Below are positions 7,464-16,518 of a stretch of DNA of 64,000 bases, piece by piece; position 1 is the first letter of the stretch, and each line of letters opens with the position of its first letter. The stretch covers positions 186,001 through 250,000 of the forward strand of contig NZ_SRWZ01000004.1 of the NCBI RefSeq assembly GCF_004804355.1, written 5' to 3'. Position numbers and translations under genes: made by a program. The notes beneath the pieces were generated by a model, which worked only from the letters and a program-made list of their open reading frames with translations, did not search any database and was not told the origin of the DNA. The DNA comes from Cognatitamlana onchidii (GTDB lineage: Bacteria > Bacteroidota > Bacteroidia > Flavobacteriales > Flavobacteriaceae).

Positions 7464-9197
7464 ATGAAAACACAAACAATTAATAATAAACAAGAGTTGG
7501 CAGAAGAAACGCAGCGAATAACGGGAAGTGAAGCAATCGTACGAAGCTTAATAGCTGAAGGTGTAGATATTCTTTACGGGTATCCAGGAGGTGCTATTAT
7601 GCCTGTTTATGATGAATTATACAAATTCCAAGACCAAATTCATCATGTCTTAACAAGGCATGAGCAAGGTGCGGCACATGCAGCCCAAGGTTATGCACGT
7701 ATATCTGGAAAAGTTGGGGTTGCTATGGCCACATCTGGACCGGGAGCTACTAATTTAATTACAGGAATTGCAGACGCCCAAATAGATTCTACGCCCTTAG
7801 TTTGTATAACGGGACAGGTTTTTTCTCATTTATTGGGAAGTGATGCGTTTCAAGAAACCGATATTGTGGGTATTTCTACACCTGTAACTAAATGGAATTG
7901 TCAAGTTACAGCTGCGGAAGACATACCAGACGCTATTGCAAAAGCTTTTTACATTGCTCGAAGCGGTAGGCCTGGTCCTGTGTTAGTAGATATAACCAAA
8001 GATGCTCAGGTTACAGAATTTGATTTTAAATATAAGAAGTGTAAAGGTGTTAGGAGTTATAACCCTGTTCCTAAAACGAGCCAAGAAGCTATTAATGCGG
8101 CAGCGGAGTTAATCAATAATGCTAAGAAACCAATGATTGTTTGGGGGCAAGGTGTTATTTTAGGTCAGGCAGAAGATGAACTTAAAGCCGTAATTGAAAA
8201 AGCTGGTATTCCCGCTGCATGGACCATTTTAGGAGCTTCAGCAATCCCAACATCACATCCCTTAAATATTGGAATGGTAGGAATGCATGGAAATTATGCG
8301 CCAAACCTTAAAACCAATGAATGTGATGTTTTAATAGCAATAGGTATGCGATTTGATGATCGCGTTACAGGGCGTTTAGATGCTTATGCTAAGCAAGCTA
8401 AAATCATTCATTTTGACATTGACCCAGCCGAAATAAATAAAAATGTAAAAGTAGACGTACCTGTTTTAGGAGATTCCAAAGAAAGTTTAGGTATGTTGCT
8501 TGAAGCTTTAAACCAAAATTCGCATGAGGCTTGGTTGCAAGAATTTAAGGATCTTTATGCCATTGAGTTCGAGAAAGTTATTAAAGATGATCTCACGCCT
8601 GCGAAGGAAGGTCTTACCATGGGAGAGGTGTTAAAGCAAATAAACATTGAAAGTAAGGGTAATGCTGCGATTGTTTCAGATGTTGGTCAGCATCAAATGA
8701 TAGCTTGTAGATATGCCGATTTTAATGTTACAAAAAGTAATATTACATCTGGTGGTTTAGGCACTATGGGATTTGCTCTACCAGCTGCAATTGGTGCTAA
8801 AATGGCTGCTCCTAATAGAGAGGTAGTGGCTATTATAGGAGATGGTGGTTATCAAATGAATATTCAAGAATTGGGTACCATTTTTCAGCAAAAAGTACCT
8901 GTAAAAATTGTAGTGCTTAATAACGAGTTCTTGGGTATGGTGCGACAGTGGCAACAACTGTTTTTCGATAAGCGTTACGCCTCTACAGAAATGACCAATC
9001 CAGACTTTGTAACAATAGCCAAAGGCTATAGTATAGAAGGTAAGCGCGTTACAAAGCGAGAGGAATTGGCGGATGCTGTAAAAGAAATGATAGCATCAAA
9101 AGAGAGTTATTTCCTAGAGGTATGTGTGGAGAAAGAAGATAATGTTTTTCCAATGATTCCTTCGGGAGCTTCTGTTTCAGATATTCGCTTAAGCTAA
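7464..9197 (+). CDS. ilvB: Acetolactate synthase, large (catalytic) subunit
   Basis: IlvB is the thiamine-diphosphate and FAD enzyme that condenses two pyruvates, or pyruvate with 2-oxobutanoate, at the branch entry to valine, leucine and isoleucine. The protein has the three-domain layout of the family: an N-terminal PYR domain with GYPGGAIMP and the catalytic glutamate in RHEQGAAH (Glu67), a central domain (about 210-345), and a C-terminal PP domain. The thiamine-binding GDG...NN motif starts near residue 459. The 577 residues match the usual length. It is followed after 12 bases by its regulatory subunit gene. Confidence 0.95.
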   Translation: MKTQTINNKQELAEETQRITGSEAIVRSLIAEGVDILYGYPGGAIMPVYDELYKFQDQIHHVLTRHEQGAAHAAQGYARISGKVGVAMATSGPGATNLITGIADAQIDSTPLVCITGQVFSHLLGSDAFQETDIVGISTPVTKWNCQVTAAEDIPDAIAKAFYIARSGRPGPVLVDITKDAQVTEFDFKYKKCKGVRSYNPVPKTSQEAINAAAELINNAKKPMIVWGQGVILGQAEDELKAVIEKAGIPAAWTILGASAIPTSHPLNIGMVGMHGNYAPNLKTNECDVLIAIGMRFDDRVTGRLDAYAKQAKIIHFDIDPAEINKNVKVDVPVLGDSKESLGMLLEALNQNSHEAWLQEFKDLYAIEFEKVIKDDLTPAKEGLTMGEVLKQINIESKGNAAIVSDVGQHQMIACRYADFNVTKSNITSGGLGTMGFALPAAIGAKMAAPNREVVAIIGDGGYQMNIQELGTIFQQKVPVKIVVLNNEFLGMVRQWQQLFFDKRYASTEMTNPDFVTIAKGYSIEGKRVTKREELADAVKEMIASKESYFLEVCVEKEDNVFPMIPSGASVSDIRLS

Positions 9198-9209
9198 ATA
9201 AGAAAAGAC

Positions 9210-9743
9210 ATGAATGAAGACATAAAAACATTTACAATTTCTGTTTACACCGAAAACAATATTGGTTTATTAAACAGAATTTCTGCAATTTTCCAACGTA
9301 GGCATATTAATATAGAAAGCTTAACAACATCGCAATCAGAAATCGATGGGGTAAATCGTTTTGTTATTGTGGTTAATATGACTGAAACAAATGCCAATAA
9401 AATTGTAAGACAAATTGAGAAACAGGTTGAAACAATTAAAGCTTATTATCATACCAATGAAGAGACTATCTTTACAGAGTCATGTATGTTTAAAATAAAG
9501 TCTGAGTTGTTGTTCGACGAACCTCAAATTCAAAATATAATTAAAGAAAGTGACACGCGTATTATAACCGTAAACAAGGAGTTTTTTGTACTTGAAAAAT
9601 CGGGTAGAAGACATGAAATAGAATCTTTAAGAAGAGATTTAAATGTTTTTGGAATCATGCAATTTGTGCGTTCAGGCCGCATTGCTGTCACTAAAGATGA
9701 AATGAAAATAACCGAATTGCTTACAGCATTCAATAATCAATAG
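9210..9743 (+). CDS. ilvN: Acetolactate synthase, small (regulatory) subunit
   Basis: This subunit binds IlvB and confers feedback inhibition by branched-chain amino acids. Residues about 8-80 form an ACT domain that begins FTISVYTENNIGLLNRI and continues FQRRHINIESLT. The C-terminal half is the acetolactate synthase small-subunit C domain with the RHEIESLRRDLNVFGI segment. The length of 177 residues is close to IlvH of enterobacteria rather than the short IlvN form. It sits directly between ilvB and ilvC. Confidence 0.93.
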   Translation: MNEDIKTFTISVYTENNIGLLNRISAIFQRRHINIESLTTSQSEIDGVNRFVIVVNMTETNANKIVRQIEKQVETIKAYYHTNEETIFTESCMFKIKSELLFDEPQIQNIIKESDTRIITVNKEFFVLEKSGRRHEIESLRRDLNVFGIMQFVRSGRIAVTKDEMKITELLTAFNNQ

Positions 9744-9762
9744 TAATAATAATTAAATTAAA

Positions 9763-11238
9763 ATGGGAAATTATTTTAACACGCTTTCGTTAAGAGATAA
9801 ATTAAATCAATTATCGAAGTGCAGGTTTATGGACACTTCAGAATTTGCAGACGGAGTAAATGCTTTAAAAGGAAAGAAAATAGTTATCGTAGGATGCGGT
9901 GCTCAAGGATTAAACCAAGGTTTAAACATGAGAGATTCAGGTTTAGATATCTCTTATGCTTTACGTGATGCTGCTATTTCTGAAAAACGTCAGTCTTATA
10001 TTAACGCTACAGAAAATGGCTTTACAGTTGGGGCATACCAAGAGTTAATTCCAACTGCCGATTTGGTATTAAATTTAACACCAGATAAACAACATACAAA
10101 TGCTGTAAACGCTGTAATGCCACTGATGAAAAAAGGGGCAACGTTATCATATTCTCACGGTTTCAATATTGTGGAAGAGGGTATACAAATTCGTAAAGAT
10201 CTCACTGTGATTATGGTGGCGCCTAAGTCTCCAGGTTCGGAGGTCCGTGAAGAATATAAAAGAGGTTTTGGTGTACCAACATTAATTGCTGTACACGAAG
10301 AAAATGATCCAGAAGGAAAAGGTTGGGCGCAAGCTAAGGCCTATGCCGTGGCTACAGGTGGCGATAGAGCTGGTGTTTTAGCATCATCTTTTATTGCTGA
10401 GGTAAAATCTGATTTAATGGGGGAACAAACCATTTTATGTGGATTATTGCAAACAGGATCTATTCTTTGTTTTGACAAAATGGTTGAAGAAGGTATTGAC
10501 CCAGGATATGCTTCTAAATTAATTCAATATGGATGGGAAACAGTAACGGAAGGTCTTAAATATGGAGGTGTTACCAACATGATGGATCGTTTATCAAACC
10601 CAGCAAAAATTAAAGCTTTTGAGTTATCAGAAGAGTTAAAAGATATTATGCGTCCGTTATTCCAGAAGCATATGGATGATATTATTGAAGGTCGTTTTTC
10701 TGCTGGAATGATGGCAGATTGGGCAAATGATGATAAAGACTTATTAGGTTGGAGAGCAGCAACAGCTGAGACTAACTTTGAAAAAACACCAGCCGGGGAT
10801 GTTGAAATTTCTGAGCAAGAGTATTACGATAATGGCGTGTTAATGGTAGCCATGGTTCGCGCAGGTGTTGAATTGGCTTTTGAGGCGATGACAGATTCTG
10901 GAATTATAGATGCTTCTGCTTATTATGAATCATTACATGAAACACCACTTATTGCAAATACTATTGCTAGAAAGAAATTATATGAAATGAACTCTGTGAT
11001 TTCTGATACTGCTGAGTATGGATGTTATTTATTTGACCATGCTTGTAAACCATTATTAACAGACTTCATGAAAGGGATTAAAACTGATGTTATTGGAAAG
11101 CCGTTTGCAAAAGACAATGGGGAAGGTGTTGATAATGCGAAATTAATTGAAATTAATAAAGCGTTAAGAGAGCACCCAGTTGAAAAAGTAGGAGAGTTTT
11201 TAAGATCTTCGATGACGGCCATGAAGCCAATCGTTTAA
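9763..11238 (+). CDS. ilvC: Ketol-acid reductoisomerase (class II, long form)
   Basis: IlvC performs the NADPH-dependent isomeroreduction of acetolactate and acetohydroxybutyrate. At 491 residues it is the long class II form, with a duplicated C-terminal knotted helical domain, like E. coli IlvC and unlike the roughly 330-residue class I enzymes. The N-terminus ([14 protein letters not shown]) and the Rossmann segment [18 protein letters not shown] near residues 43-61 are typical. It lies 19 bases after ilvN and 10 bases before ilvA in one operon. Confidence 0.96.
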   Translation: MGNYFNTLSLRDKLNQLSKCRFMDTSEFADGVNALKGKKIVIVGCGAQGLNQGLNMRDSGLDISYALRDAAISEKRQSYINATENGFTVGAYQELIPTADLVLNLTPDKQHTNAVNAVMPLMKKGATLSYSHGFNIVEEGIQIRKDLTVIMVAPKSPGSEVREEYKRGFGVPTLIAVHEENDPEGKGWAQAKAYAVATGGDRAGVLASSFIAEVKSDLMGEQTILCGLLQTGSILCFDKMVEEGIDPGYASKLIQYGWETVTEGLKYGGVTNMMDRLSNPAKIKAFELSEELKDIMRPLFQKHMDDIIEGRFSAGMMADWANDDKDLLGWRAATAETNFEKTPAGDVEISEQEYYDNGVLMVAMVRAGVELAFEAMTDSGIIDASAYYESLHETPLIANTIARKKLYEMNSVISDTAEYGCYLFDHACKPLLTDFMKGIKTDVIGKPFAKDNGEGVDNAKLIEINKALREHPVEKVGEFLRSSMTAMKPIV

Positions 11239-11248
11239 AGCGTTATTT

Positions 11249-12514
11249 ATGAATAAGGAAAACATACTGTATTTTCCTGAAATAAATGATATTAAAGTAG
11301 CTGCCGATACCGTTAAAAAGGTATCGGCAGTTACGCCTTTAGGCCCTAGCCAAAGATTGTCAAAACAATTCGGGGCTAATATTTATTTAAAGCGGGAAGA
11401 CTTGCAACAAGTACGCTCGTATAAAATACGAGGTGCTTATAATAAAATAAGTTCGTTAACCTCAGTAGAATCAAGTTCTGGGGTTGTTTGCGCAAGTGCT
11501 GGGAACCATGCCCAAGGCGTAGCGCTATCCTGTAAATTATTGCAGATTAGAGGCACTGTATATATGCCGGCTCCAACGCCTAATCAAAAAGTAGAACAGG
11601 TTAAAATGTTTGGTGAAGACTTCATCGAAATAAAACTTATTGGAGATACTTTTGATGATGCGTACCATGCTGCTATGGAAGAATGTAAGGAGTTAGGTAA
11701 AATATTTATTCATCCTTTTAATGATAAAAAGGTTATTGAGGGACAGGCAACCATTGGTCTTGAGATTTTAAAGCAAGCCAAACATGAAATAGATTACGTG
11801 TTTCTTCCAGTTGGAGGAGGTGGTTTAGCTGCTGGTCTATCTACTGTTTTTAAAACACTGTCGCCTCAAACGAAAATAATAGGGGTCGAGCCCGAAGGTG
11901 CTCCATCAATGACCGTGTCTATTAAGAATAATAAAAACACAGAATTAGAATCTATTGAAAAGTTTATTGATGGCGCAGCAGTAAAACGGGTTGGAGACTT
12001 AAATTTTACTATTTGTAAAGCATATTTAGATGATATGCTATTAGTGCCAGAAGGTAAGGTATGTCAAACCATTTTAGAATTGTATAATAAAGATGCGATT
12101 GTTGTTGAACCTGCTGGAGCCTTAAGTATTTCAGCATTAGATTTTTATGCAAAGAAAATAAAAGGGAAGCAAGTGGTTTGTGTTGTAAGCGGAAGCAACA
12201 ACGACATAACGCGAACCCCCGAAATTAAAGAACGCGCCTTGTTACATGCTAATTTAAAGCACTATTTTATTATAAACTTTCCTCAGCGAGCAGGTGCTTT
12301 GAAAGAATTTGTTGTTGATATGCTGGGGGATCATGACGATATTACTTATTTTCAATACGCAAAAAAAACAAATAGAGAAAACGGATCGGCAGTAGTTGGT
12401 GTACAGCTAAAAAATGCCTCCGATTTAGAGCCGCTTATTGCAAAACTAAAACGGCATAATTTTTTTGGTGAATATCTTAATAATAAGCCAGATTTATTTC
12501 AGTTTTTAGTGTAA
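11249..12514 (+). CDS. ilvA: Threonine dehydratase (threonine ammonia-lyase), biosynthetic
   Basis: IlvA deaminates threonine to 2-oxobutanoate, which commits carbon to isoleucine. The fold-type II PLP domain has the Schiff-base lysine in RSYKIRGAY (Lys59) and the glycine-rich phosphate loop VGGGGLAAG. A C-terminal regulatory ACT-like domain occupies about residues 325-421. With 421 residues it is the short form with a single regulatory domain. It closes the operon and supplies the substrate that the upstream IlvB/N enzyme uses for isoleucine. Confidence 0.93.
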   Translation: MNKENILYFPEINDIKVAADTVKKVSAVTPLGPSQRLSKQFGANIYLKREDLQQVRSYKIRGAYNKISSLTSVESSSGVVCASAGNHAQGVALSCKLLQIRGTVYMPAPTPNQKVEQVKMFGEDFIEIKLIGDTFDDAYHAAMEECKELGKIFIHPFNDKKVIEGQATIGLEILKQAKHEIDYVFLPVGGGGLAAGLSTVFKTLSPQTKIIGVEPEGAPSMTVSIKNNKNTELESIEKFIDGAAVKRVGDLNFTICKAYLDDMLLVPEGKVCQTILELYNKDAIVVEPAGALSISALDFYAKKIKGKQVVCVVSGSNNDITRTPEIKERALLHANLKHYFIINFPQRAGALKEFVVDMLGDHDDITYFQYAKKTNRENGSAVVGVQLKNASDLEPLIAKLKRHNFFGEYLNNKPDLFQFLV

Positions 12515-12545
12515 AGTTTGATTTAAAACCAATTGATTATGCATA

Positions 12546-12573
12546 AAAACCGAAATCGTTTTCGTTGGGTTTT
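12546..12573 (+). terminator. Possible terminator of the ilv operon
   Basis: AAAACCGAAA and a TTTTCGTTGGGTTTT arm fold back on each other around TCG with a small internal mismatch. They lie 32 bases after the ilvA stop. A second GGTTTTT stretch follows at about 12585. The T-run is weak, so this is a modest call. Confidence 0.35.
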
Positions 12574-12691
12574 AAGTAGTTATTTGGTTTTTACAGGGTA
12601 AGAGCGTCTAATTTTTAGTTAATTTTATGGTACGTGAATAAAGCCACAAGCAAAACTCCTAAAAAAAAGAAGCTTGTTTTAAATACATATC

Positions 12692-14284
12692 ATGAAACAT
12701 TCGTTCAAAGACATTCCAGAACAATATCAGATTAAATCACTTTTCCATCAAACTACTTATCTTGTTAATGGCGAGTTAAGGTCCTGGAAAGGAGAAAAAG
12801 CAGAGGTGTATTCTACCATTTCATCAACACCTAAGTATAAGCAAACACTTCTTGGAACCATTCCTCAATTAGGAGAAAAAGAAGCTATGGAAGCACTTAA
12901 TTCTGCTACCCAAGCTTATGATAGTGGGAAGGGCTTGTGGCCAACTATGAAAGTAGGCGATAGAATTGCTTGTATGGAAACCTTTGTTGAGCAAATGAAG
13001 ACAAAGCGCGAGGAAGTAGTAAAGCTTTTAATGTGGGAAATTGGTAAAAACTTACCCGACTCTCAAAAAGAGTTTGATAGAACGGTTGATTATATTTATG
13101 ATACCATTGAGGCCTATAAACAAATTGATAGAGATTCTGCTAAGTTTGAAAAGCACTCGGGCGTTTACGCACATATAAGAAGAGGACCATTGGGAGTGGT
13201 GTTGTGTTTAGGGCCTTATAATTACCCATTAAATGAAACATTTACGCTTTTAATTCCAGCTTTAATAATGGGTAACCCCGTAATATTCAAGCCTGCTAAG
13301 TTAGGGGTTTTATTGATTTCTCCTCTTTTGGAGGCCTTTCAAAGCAGCTTTCCAGAAGGTGTAGTGAATATTGTTTATGGTCGTGGACGTGTTTTAGCGA
13401 CACCAATTATGCAATCGGGTAAAATTGATGTTCTGGCATTAATAGGTAACAGTAAATCTGCAAACGCCTTACAGGCACAACATCCAAAAGGGAATAGACT
13501 GCGCATGGTTTTAGGCTTAGAAGCTAAAAACCCAGCAATTGTACTTCCCGATGCCGATTTAGACTCTACAGTTGAAGAGTGTATTGCAGGTACCTTGTCA
13601 TTTAACGGACAGCGGTGTACAGCACTTAAAGTACTATATGTGCACGAGTCTGTAATCGAGGAGTTTAACAGAAGATTTGCTTACAAGGTTGACGAGCTCA
13701 AGTTTGGAAACCCTTGGGAACAAGACGTTGAATTAACACCGTTACCAGAGGTAGATAAGCCACAATATATTAATGAGTTGATTGATGACGCCCTATCAAA
13801 AGGCGCTAAAGTAATGAATAAAAGAGGAGGCGAAATAATGGATAATTACATTTTTCCAGCCGTATTATATCCAGTTACCAAAGATATGCGCGTGTTTAAG
13901 GAAGAGCAGTTTGGTCCGATAGTGCCAATAGTTTCTTTTGCAGATATTGAGGAACCTCTCGATGATATGGCAGAATCTAATTATGGTCAACAAGTAAGTT
14001 TGTTTGGGAAAAATATTCATACGTTATCACCTTTAATCGATACATTGGTCAATTTGGTATGTAGAGTTAATTTGAATAGCTCGTGTCAAAGAGGACCGGA
14101 TGTTTACCCTTTTACAGGACGAAAAGATTCTGCCTATGGGACTTTAAGCGTTCATGATGCTTTAAGATCGTTTTCAATTAGAACATTTGTTGCTTCAAAA
14201 GATAACGAGTATAATAACAAGATTTTGGAAGACCTGCTCGATAAAAAAACGTCTAATTTTATAAGTACAGATTATATTTTGTAA
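12692..14284 (+). CDS. gapN: NADP-dependent glyceraldehyde-3-phosphate dehydrogenase, non-phosphorylating (aldehyde dehydrogenase family)
   Basis: This is an aldehyde dehydrogenase superfamily member of 530 residues. The catalytic cysteine lies in [10 protein letters not shown] (Cys309) and the general-base glutamate in [11 protein letters not shown] (Glu277). The cofactor segments GPYNYPL and FKPAK are also present. The [18 protein letters not shown] and [16 protein letters not shown] blocks resemble a GapN branch that oxidises glyceraldehyde-3-phosphate directly to 3-phosphoglycerate while making NADPH. That substrate is a family-level inference; another aldehyde is possible. The gene is monocistronic, with 177 bases upstream and azurin 48 bases downstream. 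Confidence 0.75.
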   Translation: MKHSFKDIPEQYQIKSLFHQTTYLVNGELRSWKGEKAEVYSTISSTPKYKQTLLGTIPQLGEKEAMEALNSATQAYDSGKGLWPTMKVGDRIACMETFVEQMKTKREEVVKLLMWEIGKNLPDSQKEFDRTVDYIYDTIEAYKQIDRDSAKFEKHSGVYAHIRRGPLGVVLCLGPYNYPLNETFTLLIPALIMGNPVIFKPAKLGVLLISPLLEAFQSSFPEGVVNIVYGRGRVLATPIMQSGKIDVLALIGNSKSANALQAQHPKGNRLRMVLGLEAKNPAIVLPDADLDSTVEECIAGTLSFNGQRCTALKVLYVHESVIEEFNRRFAYKVDELKFGNPWEQDVELTPLPEVDKPQYINELIDDALSKGAKVMNKRGGEIMDNYIFPAVLYPVTKDMRVFKEEQFGPIVPIVSFADIEEPLDDMAESNYGQQVSLFGKNIHTLSPLIDTLVNLVCRVNLNSSCQRGPDVYPFTGRKDSAYGTLSVHDALRSFSIRTFVASKDNEYNNKILEDLLDKKTSNFISTDYIL

Positions 14285-14332
14285 GGTGTGAATTTCATAT
14301 TATCTTAGTGAGTGAACTTTAAAAAAAATACG

Positions 14333-14836
14333 ATGAGGTTATTCGTTAGATTAGTAGCAGCAACTTTTTTTGGATTGATTTTAATATCATGCGGTGGAAA
14401 AAAGGAGAAAAAGGAAGGGTTTTCATATGAAAAGAAAGAGGTGAAACCTCGTGATGCAAGTGATCCAAATAGCATTATTTTAACCTCAAATGATGCGATG
14501 CAGTTTAATAAAAAAGAGATTAAAGTAAAAGCTGGAGCTAAAGTGACATTAACTTTGAAGCATGTAGGTAAGATGGATAAAAGTGTTATGGGACATAATT
14601 TTGTTTTGCTTAAACAAGGTGTAGATTTGGTGGCGTTCGGAAATAAAGCTGCAACCAAAAAAGAAACAGACTATATACCGTCTGGAACAGATGATATTAT
14701 TGCACATACAAAGTTAATTGGAGGAGGAGAAACTGCCGTTATTGAGTTTGATGCTCCCGCTAAAGGGGTGTACGATTTTTTGTGCAGTTTTCCTGGGCAT
14801 TATGCTTTAATGAAAGGGAAGTTTATTGTAGAATAA
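14333..14836 (+). CDS. Azurin, lipid-anchored type 1 blue copper protein
   Basis: Azurin is a periplasmic electron carrier with a single mononuclear copper. I start the gene at the ATG at 14333, because the upstream GTG at 14312 would only add charged residues before the signal. The N-terminus is a lipoprotein signal (LILISC, Cys20), followed by a lysine-rich linker. The copper ligands are visible: His88 in MGHNF, then Cys151, His156 and Met160 in CSFPGHYALM. At 167 residues it is an azurin domain plus a lipoprotein tail. Its electron partners are not evident from the neighbours. Confidence 0.88.
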   Translation: MRLFVRLVAATFFGLILISCGGKKEKKEGFSYEKKEVKPRDASDPNSIILTSNDAMQFNKKEIKVKAGAKVTLTLKHVGKMDKSVMGHNFVLLKQGVDLVAFGNKAATKKETDYIPSGTDDIIAHTKLIGGGETAVIEFDAPAKGVYDFLCSFPGHYALMKGKFIVE

Positions 14837-14950
14837 GGCTAATGGATAATTGTGCTTTATTATGATTAAGACCTAAGATAACTTGGAAGCTTCATTTTAA
14901 AGTTTATCTCATCAATCCTTAGTAATATTTTGTTTTAGTAGTTGCTATAG

Positions 14951-14993
14951 AACATCTAGCTTTTTTATAGAGCACAAGATGATTTTAGATGTT
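14951..14993. repeat. Inverted repeat between azurin and DUF1080 genes
   Basis: AACATCTA (14951-14958) and TAGATGTT (14986-14993) are exact reverse complements separated by 27 bases in the 230-base convergent gap. A loop this long makes it a poor terminator. Nothing else stands out in the gap. Confidence 0.25.
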
Positions 14994-15066
14994 TGTTAGC
15001 GTATTTTTCAGGTGTCTCTTGATTAAAGAGAACACTCTGGAACAAATCAATTTAAATAAGAGAATT

Positions 15067-15870
15067 TCACCTATGGAGTTCAAGTAATTCGAGATTCTTA
15101 AACTCAACGGGGTGACTTTCGCTTTGTAGTGAAATATAACCACCTTTTAGGGGTTGGTTTTCTTTTGGTTTCCATTTGTCTCCCGTGTTTACCGCACCAC
15201 CTCCAATATGTGGTTTAGTGTAACTTAACACTTCTTCGCCATTTATAAAATGTTTGATTATAGAATCGTTTCTAACCTCTATTTCAACATGTACCCATTG
15301 CTCTCCATGATATGTTTTTGAAGCGGATTTAATAATATGCTCCGTTACTAAAGTGTCTTTATACATCACATGAGTACCAGGAGTACATAAATTACCTGTA
15401 GAACGCTCGTCTACACCATTACCACCTAAAAGTTGCACTTCTATGCTCACAGGAAAGTTTTGGTCTGTTTCCATGCCTTTTGGATCTTCACAATGTATCA
15501 TAATACCACTATTTCGCAATGCCCATGGTCTTCCTCCTGCTATCTGTTCTCCGGTAAAACGATAATCCATCCTAAATTTATAATCACTAAAAGGGGTTTT
15601 ATAAAATAAGTGACCAAAAGCATTGTTAAAGGAATCGTAAGCTTTATAACTTACTTTAAGGATGCCATCTTCTACTACAAATGTATTATTATGATTGTCA
15701 CCATACTTGTAACCTTTTATTTTTGGTGTCCAGCCTTCTAGATTTTTTCCGTTGAATAGTTTTATCCACTCTTTCTTTTCTGTCGGAAGTGTTTTGCTTT
15801 GATTTTTTTTACAGGAATATGTGATGGATAGTAATAAAATTATAACTACTAGCTTACTTGAAAATTTCAT
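15067..15870 (-). CDS. DUF1080 (3-keto-disaccharide hydrolase family) lipoprotein
   Basis: This is a concanavalin-like beta-sandwich protein of the DUF1080 family. Members hydrolyse, or are proposed to hydrolyse, glycosides whose glucose ring has been oxidised at C3. The start at 15870 gives a lipoprotein signal (MKFSSKLVVIILLLSITYSC, Cys20) and removes overlap with the preceding gene. Typical DUF1080 blocks include WIKLFNGKNLEGWTPK near the N-terminus, the RNSGIMIHC strand, and GGYISLQSESHPVEFKNLELLEL at the end. It is the last of three minus-strand genes after the GMC oxidoreductase and its small subunit, whose product it may cleave. The function is inferred from family and context. Confidence 0.8.
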   Translation of the reverse strand: MKFSSKLVVIILLLSITYSCKKNQSKTLPTEKKEWIKLFNGKNLEGWTPKIKGYKYGDNHNNTFVVEDGILKVSYKAYDSFNNAFGHLFYKTPFSDYKFRMDYRFTGEQIAGGRPWALRNSGIMIHCEDPKGMETDQNFPVSIEVQLLGGNGVDERSTGNLCTPGTHVMYKDTLVTEHIIKSASKTYHGEQWVHVEIEVRNDSIIKHFINGEEVLSYTKPHIGGGAVNTGDKWKPKENQPLKGGYISLQSESHPVEFKNLELLELHR

Positions 15871-15884
15871 TATGTTATTTTTTA

Positions 15885-16514
15885 TTAAAGAGACCAAGCA
15901 ATGCCATTAGGCACGTCTTCAAGAGGGATACACCCTTTCTGCTCCCCTGGAACTGGATCGTAATTAAGCACTTGTTCTCCTACTTTTTCAGAAGTATAAT
16001 ATCCAAATAGGGTATACCGTCTTACGGAGAGTAAAAATTTATAAAGTAAATAATTATCCATCTCAGCCTTGGTTATACTTTCTATTGTCAGGCTTTGTAA
16101 TTTAAAAATTGCTTTTTCATTTGCCTCAGAAATCTTAAAATAAGACTCCAAAAGTGTTTCATATTGTGCTTTGCTTCCTTCTGTAACCTCAATATCAAAC
16201 TTTGTTTTAAACGTTTCAGCAAATAGTGCAGCGCCTTTTTTAAAAATATCTTGATTTTGTTCCTTTTCAATATCTGCATACATCAAATCTAAAAACTGAG
16301 GAACATTAACTTCTAGAGCTCCGGGAGTATCCGTAGTAGGTAAAATAATGTCTGCCAAATGTGTTACCATATGCTTTTCATCTGCAGATAAAAATAAAGG
16401 AGTCCATCCATTAGTTTCGGCAGAACATGAGGACAGCATATTAAAAATAGTAGGTGCTGCAACGGTATAGCCTAAACCAATACTTAAATTTTTTAAAGCA
16501 GTTCTTCTATCCAT
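15885..16514 (-). CDS. Gluconate 2-dehydrogenase subunit 3-like protein with Tat signal
   Basis: This is the small subunit partner of a GMC-type sugar dehydrogenase. I choose the ATG at 16514 because it gives a Tat-like signal (MDRRTALKNLSIGLGYTVAA, with the RRTALK pattern) and follows the GMC stop by 4 bases. An upstream in-frame ATG at 16556 would overlap that gene. The mature part matches the gluconate 2-dehydrogenase subunit 3 family: helical, with LSADEKHMVTHLADIILPTTDTPGA. The protein has 209 residues. Since the catalytic GMC subunit has no signal, this protein probably carries it across the membrane (inference). Confidence 0.8.
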   Translation of the reverse strand: MDRRTALKNLSIGLGYTVAAPTIFNMLSSCSAETNGWTPLFLSADEKHMVTHLADIILPTTDTPGALEVNVPQFLDLMYADIEKEQNQDIFKKGAALFAETFKTKFDIEVTEGSKAQYETLLESYFKISEANEKAIFKLQSLTIESITKAEMDNYLLYKFLLSVRRYTLFGYYTSEKVGEQVLNYDPVPGEQKGCIPLEDVPNGIAWSL

Positions 16515-16518
16515 AATC